Assembly (NCBI RefSeq): GCF_001047675.1 | Contig: NZ_CP011975.1 | Location: 2,892,073-2,956,072, forward strand | Reading direction: 5' to 3' | Source: Yersinia aleksiciae | GTDB taxonomy: Bacteria; Pseudomonadota; Gammaproteobacteria; Enterobacterales; Enterobacteriaceae | DNA length: 64,000 nucleotides | Shown: positions 57,788 to 64,000 of the stretch, in pieces | Position numbering within the stretch: the first letter of the stretch is position 1 | Layout of the letters: each line of letters opens with the position of its first letter | Position numbers and translations under genes: made by a program | Notes under the pieces: generated by a model | The model's input: only the letters and a program-made list of their open reading frames with translations | Told to the model about the DNA's origin: nothing | Database searches by the model: none

Positions 57788-58822
57788 ATGGAAATTACGA
57801 TAGATGTTTACTCATCAATTTTTCAATTGCCTGAGTCTGAATATTGTCAATTCCATAACAGTAACAATGGAACTTTATTTTATGACCGGCGATTTCTTAT
57901 TGCTGCTGAACAATCACCATTGCTTGCGGTTAAAAAAATTTATTATCTTATCGCTCGTACCCATGGGCAGTTGTTAGCTGTTCTTCCCGCTTACCTGCAG
58001 GATCTGAATGTAGTTGATCCATTTCAAATATTGGCGAACAACGCAGGGATCCATAATCAAGGTAACGATACCGGATTATTCAGCCATATCATGCATTGCT
58101 TTGACACCACTATTCCAAGCCATCAAGCTTCATTGGCATTGCATGATGCTTTGTTTTGCCGATTACGCAAACTGGCCATGGCAGAGGGCGCCAGCTATTT
58201 TGGCCTGCTAAATGTGCAGGATCCGTTCCTTTTAAAACATGTCGGTGCGTTGGGTTTGAACGTCAATTTCATGCTGGAGCGGTGGTATGTAGAGTTGTCG
58301 GAATATCGCGATTTTGACCATTTTATAGAAAAACTGCCCTATGATGGCCGCAACGAGATGCGTCGACAAATTCGCAAATTTGACGCCAGCCAAGCAACCT
58401 TATCGATGCTAGCACCGCCCTTCGATGCACGCTTGGAACAGTTGGCGCAGTTATGCCAAGATACTACAGCACGTCACGGTACACCCCATTACTTTCCCGC
58501 GGCTCCATTAACACGCTTTAGCCAACTGTGTGGCGATCTTGTCCGACTTAACCTAATTGAGCTTAATGGATCTTTGATTGCCGGCATGGTCTGTTTTGAA
58601 CAGCAGGATACGCTGCATCTTTGGTCTGCAGGCATGAGTTATGATCAGATTGATTTCAGCCCCTACACGCTTGCTTTCGCGAATGCTTACCGCTATGCAT
58701 TCGAACACGGGTTGAAACGGCTTGAAGCCGGCCGTCTTAATGCAAAAATCAAAACTCGTCTGGGACTCCAGCCGGAACGTTTATATACCGTCACCAGTGA
58801 ACGGCTTAATCATTCAGCCTAA
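57788..58822 (+). CDS. FemAB/BioF2-like GNAT-fold transferase
   Basis: 344 residues. The C-terminal half has FDASQATL, LIAGMVCFEQQDTLHLWSAGMS and the final LEAGRLNAKIKTRLGL, a pattern of peptidoglycan-biosynthesis/BioF2-like acetyltransferases with the tandem GNAT fold. Such enzymes move aminoacyl or acyl groups. The family call is moderate. It stands 107 bases after the methyltransferase gene and 42 before the oxidase gene. Confidence 0.7.
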   Translation: MEITIDVYSSIFQLPESEYCQFHNSNNGTLFYDRRFLIAAEQSPLLAVKKIYYLIARTHGQLLAVLPAYLQDLNVVDPFQILANNAGIHNQGNDTGLFSHIMHCFDTTIPSHQASLALHDALFCRLRKLAMAEGASYFGLLNVQDPFLLKHVGALGLNVNFMLERWYVELSEYRDFDHFIEKLPYDGRNEMRRQIRKFDASQATLSMLAPPFDARLEQLAQLCQDTTARHGTPHYFPAAPLTRFSQLCGDLVRLNLIELNGSLIAGMVCFEQQDTLHLWSAGMSYDQIDFSPYTLAFANAYRYAFEHGLKRLEAGRLNAKIKTRLGLQPERLYTVTSERLNHSA

Positions 58823-58864
58823 CTGTATTCTTATTAACTTATTATGCTATTACTGGAGCTGTTT

Positions 58865-60262
58865 ATGAATGAAGAGAGCTGTTGTGCGGATGATTATCGT
58901 CGCTTCGTTCACCAGATGACAGGGCGAGTCCGTTCCCGCTATCACCCCGAATATGCTGGGTGGTTGCGGCAATCTACCTGGAACCAACGTGATTTTAAAC
59001 GATCACCAGAAATGATTGTTCGGGCACGAACCGTGGAGGACATTGTTGAAACGATACACTTTGCGCGTAAACATCGACATGAAATTACCGTCCGAGCGGG
59101 AGGGCATAGCTATGGCGGTTGCTTTCTGCGCACTAATAACATCCTTTTGGATATCTCTGCTTTGCAAGAAATTGCGATTGACCCCGCCTCGGCTACAGCA
59201 CGGATTGGCCCAGGTGTTACAGCCCGAGAATTAAGCTCGGTATTGCGGGAGCACCGGTTGGCTTTCCCCACAGGGCATGGCGGTAATGTAGCACTTAGCG
59301 GTTTTTTGTTAGGTGGTGGTATGGGCATCAATGCGACAACTTGGGGAGGAATGAGCGTCTTCAACATAGAGTCAATGGATCTTATCACCGCTGACGGACA
59401 GCTACGTCATGTCAGCCCTGATGAGGAGCCTGATCTATTTTGGGCCGCCCGTGGAGCTGGGCCTAATGCTTTTTTTGTGGTGGTACGTTTTTACCTCAAA
59501 TGTCACCCCTTACCGAGGGCAATCACCAATAATATCTATCAGCTCCCGTACAGCGCTTTGAACCTGCTATTAGAGTTTATAGAAGCAAAAAGCGGGGATA
59601 CTCGCCTGCAAATTATGATAGCTATCACCCCCCCACAACCAAACCAACAAAGTACAATCGTGCTAAACACCATTGCTTTTACGGATACTATTGTCGAGAG
59701 TACTGCCCTACAACAAGAATTTATTCAGCATATCCCGCACGACATCATCACGCCTTTGGCTTTGGATCCGGAGAGTAGTTTTGAGAAAATTTATCAACAA
59801 GGTGAGGGGATGTTGGTGAATCGGCGTTTTCGCAGTGACAACATTATCACCAATGCCATTCATCAGGTAAAACAGGTAATTGATACATTCTTGCCGGAAC
59901 AGCCTTCTCCAAACGGTATAACATTGCTCGTCTGGCGCGGAGAACAGCGCTTTCCTGATGCAGCCTACTCCGTTAGAGGACGGTTCTTTGTTTCAACTTA
60001 TCTTCAGTGGGATGACGCCAGCGATGATGATGATAACTGCCGTTGGCTGCAGAATTTTTATGACCGGTTAGCCCCACTGTCCTCTGGTTGCTATATCAAC
60101 GAATTCGATCTTGAGTCTCGGTCTGACCAGATTGAGCGTTGTTATGCTCCTGAAAGCTGGCAACGATTACAACACCTCCGCCAACTTGCCGACCCAATGA
60201 GTATTTTTGCTGACATACGGTTTTTAGCGCAAGAGATCTTGGGTACTAAATCAATAAGTTAA
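58865..60262 (+). CDS. FAD-linked oxidase, berberine-bridge-enzyme-like
   Basis: 465 residues from ATG 58865 (GGAG upstream; ATG 58844 lacks a site). The FAD domain has VRAGGHSYGG with the histidine that links to the flavin, then GPGVTARELSSVLREH and SGFLLGGGMGINATTWG. The cysteine found in bicovalent family members (G-x-C) is replaced, as the local text is GHGGNVALSG, so attachment is probably through histidine only. No export signal is seen. Such oxidases act on alcohols, sugars or alkaloid-like substrates; here it may complete a small biosynthetic pathway. Confidence 0.85.
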   Translation: MNEESCCADDYRRFVHQMTGRVRSRYHPEYAGWLRQSTWNQRDFKRSPEMIVRARTVEDIVETIHFARKHRHEITVRAGGHSYGGCFLRTNNILLDISALQEIAIDPASATARIGPGVTARELSSVLREHRLAFPTGHGGNVALSGFLLGGGMGINATTWGGMSVFNIESMDLITADGQLRHVSPDEEPDLFWAARGAGPNAFFVVVRFYLKCHPLPRAITNNIYQLPYSALNLLLEFIEAKSGDTRLQIMIAITPPQPNQQSTIVLNTIAFTDTIVESTALQQEFIQHIPHDIITPLALDPESSFEKIYQQGEGMLVNRRFRSDNIITNAIHQVKQVIDTFLPEQPSPNGITLLVWRGEQRFPDAAYSVRGRFFVSTYLQWDDASDDDDNCRWLQNFYDRLAPLSSGCYINEFDLESRSDQIERCYAPESWQRLQHLRQLADPMSIFADIRFLAQEILGTKSIS

Positions 60263-60389
60263 TGAAAGTTAGTCAACAATAGTTGTGCTGCCGATTTTTT
60301 AGGTAGCTAACAGATAGAAATGACATGGTTGATAATCTCCGACAAATAAAATTGATATTGCCCGATCTTCGATTATTGCAACAGAACCT

Positions 60390-60421
60390 AAAAAAAGCCC
60401 CGAGATCATTATCGTCGGGGC
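60390..60421 (-). terminator. Terminator of the fumarase gene
   Basis: On the minus strand GCCCCGA and TCGGGGC pair around an 11-base loop, followed by a run of seven T. It lies 38 bases past the fumarase stop. Confidence 0.88.
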
Positions 60422-60458
60422 CTATATTGCTATCAGTTATCTATATCAGCAGACAGAT

Positions 60459-62102
60459 TTAACCGCAGCGATTACATCTTGATGCCTGAATCTGCTGGAA
60501 GAAGTCATTACCTTTATCATCTACCAAAATAAAGGCAGGGAAGTCTTCCACTTCAATCTTCCAGATGGCTTCCATACCCAGTTCAGGATATTCCACACAC
60601 TCCAGACTCTTAATACTGTTTTGCGCCAATACCGCCGCTGGACCGCCGATACTGCCCAGATAGAAGCCGCCATGTTTATGGCAGGCATCGGTGACCTGTT
60701 GGCTGCGGTTACCTTTAGCCAGCATGATCATGCTGCCACCGTGGGATTGCAGCAGATCCACGTAGGAGTCCATGCGGCCCGCCGTGGTTGGCCCAAGTGA
60801 TCCCGAAGCATAACCTTCCGGTGTTTTCGCTGGCCCCGCGTAGTAGATCGGATGATCTTTAATGTATTGCGGCAAGCCTTCACCATTATCCAGCCGCTCT
60901 TTTAATTTGGCATGGGCAATGTCACGGCCAACAATAATGGTGCCACTCAGTGACAGGCGGGTTGAGACCGGATACTGCGACAGCTCTTTTAATATTTCCG
61001 GCATTGGGCGGTTAAGGTTGATTTTAACCACTTTACCTTCGTTGCTCTGGCGCAGATGTTCTGGGATATATTTCCCCGGATTTTGCTCCAGTTTCTCCAG
61101 CCAGATGCCCTTGCGGTTAATCTTGCCTTTGATATTGCGGTCGGCAGAGCAAGAGACCCCCATCCCGACAGGGCAGGATGCACCGTGGCGAGGAAGGCGT
61201 ACTACGCGCACGTCGTGAGCAAAGTATTTGCCACCAAATTGTGCACCCAGACCCAAGTCTTGTGCGGCTTCCAGCAGCTCTTGCTCCAGTGCGATATCAC
61301 GGAATGCTTGCCCATGCTCATTCCCTTCCGTCGGCAGGCCATCATAATATTTGGTCGAGGCCAGCTTGACGGTTTTAAGGGTGCTTTCAGCGGAGGTGCC
61401 GCCGATAACAAACGCGATATGGTATGGCGGGCAAGCCGCTGTACCTAAGGTGCGCATCTTTTCAACCAGGTACTCTTTCAACTTGCCCGGTGAGAGCAGT
61501 GCCTTGGTTTCCTGATAAAGATAGGTTTTGTTCGCCGAACCGCCGCCTTTGGTGACGAACAGGAATTTATAATCTTCCCCTTCGGTGCTGTAGAGGTCGA
61601 TCTGCGCGGGCAGGTTAGTGCCGGTGTTCACTTCTTTGTACATATCCAGCGCCGCGTTTTGCGAGTAGCGCAGGTTATCTTCGATAAAGGTGTTGTACAC
61701 GCCACGGGATAGCGCTTCGGCATCATTACCGCCGGTCCAGACGCGCTGGCCTTTTTTCCCCACGATAATCGCGGTGCCGGTATCCTGACAGGTCGGCAAA
61801 ATCCCTTTAGCGGAGATTTCGGAGTTGCGCAGGAATTGCAGGGCCACGTATTTATCGTTTTCGCTGGCCTCAGGGTCATCCAAAATCGCGGCGACCTGTT
61901 TTTGGTGAGCGGGGCGAAGCAAGAAGGAGGCGTCGTGGAAAGCATGTTGGGCGAGGAGGGTCAGGGCTTCTGGCTCGACTTTCAGAATGTCGTGACCTTC
62001 AAACTGTGCAACCGAGACGTGACTATTACTGACAAGGTAATACTCAGTATCGTCTTCCGTTAGCGGGAAGGGATCCTGATAGTGGAACGGTTTGTTTGAC
62101 AT
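60459..62102 (-). CDS. fumA: Class I fumarate hydratase
   Basis: 547 residues, as in E. coli FumA (548). Three cysteines that hold the 4Fe-4S cluster are visible in [18 protein letters not shown] and [10 protein letters not shown]. The C-terminal domain ([17 protein letters not shown]) is the beta-subunit-type part. It interconverts fumarate and malate in the TCA cycle. It stands alone with its own terminator. FumB could be an alternative name; the two are close paralogues. Confidence 0.95.
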   Translation of the reverse strand: MSNKPFHYQDPFPLTEDDTEYYLVSNSHVSVAQFEGHDILKVEPEALTLLAQHAFHDASFLLRPAHQKQVAAILDDPEASENDKYVALQFLRNSEISAKGILPTCQDTGTAIIVGKKGQRVWTGGNDAEALSRGVYNTFIEDNLRYSQNAALDMYKEVNTGTNLPAQIDLYSTEGEDYKFLFVTKGGGSANKTYLYQETKALLSPGKLKEYLVEKMRTLGTAACPPYHIAFVIGGTSAESTLKTVKLASTKYYDGLPTEGNEHGQAFRDIALEQELLEAAQDLGLGAQFGGKYFAHDVRVVRLPRHGASCPVGMGVSCSADRNIKGKINRKGIWLEKLEQNPGKYIPEHLRQSNEGKVVKINLNRPMPEILKELSQYPVSTRLSLSGTIIVGRDIAHAKLKERLDNGEGLPQYIKDHPIYYAGPAKTPEGYASGSLGPTTAGRMDSYVDLLQSHGGSMIMLAKGNRSQQVTDACHKHGGFYLGSIGGPAAVLAQNSIKSLECVEYPELGMEAIWKIEVEDFPAFILVDDKGNDFFQQIQASRCNRCG

Positions 62103-62420
62103 ATTTTTCTCACATTCAACATCAGTTAGCGAAAGCGTTCGATAACAGAAACAAGCATTAGCAGAAATAAGCCGATATATTTTTTATCTATAACTTTAAC
62201 CATGATCTTACTATAGATTGTCAGCGTGATGCGACGGCTCCACCCTCTTTATAAAGGGTGGATCTCATTTTCCGCACTTATCGATGGCTATGGCAGCATC
62301 ACAGTGGGAAACTGGCCGACCGCCATGATATATCACTGCAATAAGCCCGTTTTTTATCGCTAAATTCTGAGTGTTGGGATGTTACATGACCGCGCTCAGG
62401 GCGGTTACGCCTCCGGTGAG
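62103..62420. promoter_or_regulatory. Gap between fumarase and fucR
   Basis: 318 bases with no gene. It should hold the fumarase promoter (minus strand) and the end of the fucose operon transcript. A perfect eight-pair hairpin TCCACCCT/AGGGTGGA lies at 62239-62262 without an adjacent T run. Confidence 0.4.
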
Positions 62421-63155
62421 TTACTCGGCATCCACATTTGAGATAACTTGTTCAACATCTTCCAGCGAGCCAATTTTTACTTCCCCAGTCCGGCACATTT
62501 TACTCTTATCAATCAATAAAATGGATTGTGTGGCGCGCTTAAGCAGCATGGTTTTGAATTCGGCGTTAAAGGGATTCGAGTCCCACAAAATGCCATCGGT
62601 ATCCATGCCCTCACAGGAGAAGATAAACAGGTCAATCTCGATGGTTTTCAGCAGCGAAAAGAGCGCAGGATTCACGTAGCAGGCATATTTGCGCTGTAAG
62701 TGGCCGCCAGCGCTGATCAACTCGATATTTTGGTGTTTCGCCAGCTCCTGACAAATCCGCACGCTGTTGGTAAACACCGTAATATCAATATCCGGCAGTT
62801 TTTTGGCTAAATACCAGCAGGTGGAGCTGGCATCCAGCGCAATCACCATGCCGCTTTCAATCAGTGACAGTGCATGGTCAGCGATGCTGGCTTTACTGGA
62901 GAGGTGGCTTTTCAGCCGAGTAGTGAAGGGGTCACCGCTATCTTTGGTGGCTCGCTTGATGCTTTTTGCACGTCCGTGCTGACGGATGATCAAGCCCTGT
63001 GCCTGTAACTCATTCAGATCACGGCGAATGGTTTCCTGACTGACCGCCAGTAAGCGGGCCAGATCGGCGGTCGTCAATGTTTCTTGCTGCTTGAGGTGTT
63101 GCAGAATTTCCTGGTGACGAGACGCTTTCATGATCCTCTCCGTCAGCAAAGCCAT
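62421..63155 (-). CDS. fucR: L-fucose operon activator FucR (DeoR family)
   Basis: 244 residues (E. coli 243). The DeoR helix-turn-helix is TADLARLLAVSQETIRRDLNELQAQG, and the effector domain contains MVIALDASSTCWYLAKKLPDI and IDLFIFSCEGMDTDGILWDSN, close to E. coli FucR. FucR activates fuc genes in response to fuculose-1-phosphate. An upstream in-frame start adds a few residues; ATG 63129 (MKASRHQ) matches the E. coli start (MKAARQQ) and may be the real one. Confidence 0.92.
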   Translation of the reverse strand: MALLTERIMKASRHQEILQHLKQQETLTTADLARLLAVSQETIRRDLNELQAQGLIIRQHGRAKSIKRATKDSGDPFTTRLKSHLSSKASIADHALSLIESGMVIALDASSTCWYLAKKLPDIDITVFTNSVRICQELAKHQNIELISAGGHLQRKYACYVNPALFSLLKTIEIDLFIFSCEGMDTDGILWDSNPFNAEFKTMLLKRATQSILLIDKSKMCRTGEVKIGSLEDVEQVISNVDAE

Positions 63156-63224
63156 GCATTTTATGCCAGAGGGGTACTGACATTAACTGCATGGCTAAAG
63201 GGGTGAGGTTACGTGATCATCCGA

Positions 63225-63665
63225 TTAAAAAACAGGCGTCACCCCCTTCTTTAGCAGAATATTGCCGTACTTGGCGGTCTCTCCTGTGATGACGATCGCA
63301 AATGCTTGCTGAGCGCGTTGGTAAAACGCAAAGCGCTCAATGCGCTCTATGGGGAGCGCCTTTTGAGTGCCAAACAGGGCGTGCAAATAGCGTTTTTCAA
63401 CCGAAGCATCGAGGGTGTCGCCATCAACGGCGGCCATCATCACTAGCGGCGGCGCATAACTGTCCAGTTCAAATAATGGGATGGTGGCTTCCAGCAGTGC
63501 ACTGACCGATAACCCATCAGCACGAATCACCTGCGGCCCGCCACTCTTACCCAAGGTATGGGCCGGAAAATGGGCGTCTGAGAAGATAATTTCATCGCCG
63601 TGTCCCATTTCAGCTAAGGTTTTTAGCAGTTGTGGCGACAGCAACGGCGAGATGGTTTTAAGCAT
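63225..63665 (-). CDS. fucU: L-fucose mutarotase
   Basis: 146 residues (E. coli 140). The start [26 protein letters not shown], read in parts, and [26 protein letters not shown] are nearly those of E. coli FucU. A four-residue insertion (near LGKSGGPQV) precedes the conserved V-I-R-A-D-G. It interconverts fucose anomers. It overlaps the fucK end by eight bases. Confidence 0.94.
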   Translation of the reverse strand: MLKTISPLLSPQLLKTLAEMGHGDEIIFSDAHFPAHTLGKSGGPQVIRADGLSVSALLEATIPLFELDSYAPPLVMMAAVDGDTLDASVEKRYLHALFGTQKALPIERIERFAFYQRAQQAFAIVITGETAKYGNILLKKGVTPVF

Positions 63666-64000
63666 GACACTCTCCTTGCAAGGGCATAGTTTCGGTTATC
63701 AGAGCGGTGCTGGCGCTTAACGCCTGATATAACGGTTGTTGGTGACCCGGCTGATAATATTGGTAACGATAATTGACCTGCGCCCGCGCCTGTTCGGCAC
63801 TGGCGTAGTAGCCGGTCGCCTGCCAGGCAAACAGTGCCGCACCCAGCACTGTCGTTTCGGCTTCATCAATCACTTTCACTGGCAAGTTGAGCACGTCGGC
63901 TTTGATCTGGTTCCATAATCTATTGCGACTCCCCCCGCCGACCAGCAGCAGTTCACGGGTACGGAACTCACCAATTTTCTCCAGTACGGCCAGATTATTT
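63658..64000 (-). CDS. fucK: L-fuculokinase, C-terminal part (runs off the window)
   Basis: About 113 codons of the C-terminus are present; the start lies beyond position 64000. The FGGY-kinase pattern is clear: [19 protein letters not shown] followed by [20 protein letters not shown], which is very close to E. coli FucK. The enzyme phosphorylates L-fuculose. The order fucK-fucU-fucR matches E. coli. Confidence 0.92.
   Translation of the reverse strand, partial: NNLAVLEKIGEFRTRELLLVGGGSRNRLWNQIKADVLNLPVKVIDEAETTVLGAALFAWQATGYYASAEQARAQVNYRYQYYQPGHQQPLYQALSASTALITETMPLQGECHA

Noticed and set aside
1..64000. Prophage, CRISPR array, tRNA or rRNA
   Set aside because: No integrase, phage structural gene, regularly spaced short repeat or tRNA-like cloverleaf was recognised; the only tandem repeat is the ERIC-like array.

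Overview
The window looks like chromosomal DNA of a Yersinia or a very close relative. The core block ftsB-ispD-ispF-truD-surE-pcm-nlpD-rpoS with convergent mutS is the standard enterobacterial arrangement. A tandem array matching remembered ERIC sequence, an E. coli-like fucose operon end and a class I fumarase agree with this. The species assignment is inference from gene order and protein resemblance; no search was run.

Layout. 1-91: C-terminus of a small membrane protein, probably YgbE. 213-7102: a catabolic island for four-carbon polyols lying between ygbE and ftsB: RpiB-type isomerase, zinc polyol dehydrogenase, MFS transporter, SDR dehydrogenase, split DhaK/DhaL kinase and a SorC-family regulator. 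7574-16398: housekeeping block ftsB to rpoS with mutS. 16797-18461: PglL/WaaL-family O-antigen-ligase-like protein. 18564-26933: FaeA/PapI-like regulator and an eight-gene chaperone-usher fimbrial operon of the Pap/MR-P type.

27262-39110 is the most unusual part. It starts with a 62-residue peptide with a double-glycine leader and four core cysteines. This is followed by a tightly packed operon: membrane-anchored DsbA-like thioredoxin, LPLAT-type acyltransferase, C39-peptidase ABC exporter, MacA-like adaptor, MacB-like ABC transporter, NodT/TolC-like outer membrane lipoprotein, and a minimal fatty-acid/polyketide set (ketosynthase, MaoC-like dehydratase, ACP, ketoreductase). The simplest reading is a system that makes, disulfide-bonds, possibly acylates and secretes a small peptide. 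I do not recognise it as a described system.

39153-40345 holds a PheC-like periplasmic protein and a decayed cytochrome c peroxidase fragment. 40731-53199 is a co-directional catabolic cluster: enolase-superfamily enzyme, peptide-type ABC importer, amino-acid-type ABC importer, M20 carbamoylase-like hydrolase, urea-carboxylase-associated protein and an XRE-cupin regulator. Its substrate is unknown. 53207-53580 is an ERIC tandem array. 53619-56434 holds a divergent second elongation factor G facing an ArsR-type regulator across a palindrome-rich region, followed by an IS6-like transposase remnant. 56919-60262 is an AT-rich-flanked trio (methyltransferase, FemAB/GNAT-like transferase, berberine-bridge-type oxidase). 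60459-64000, on the minus strand, carries fumarase A, FucR, FucU and the end of FucK, cut by the window edge.

No tRNA, rRNA, CRISPR array or intact insertion sequence was seen.
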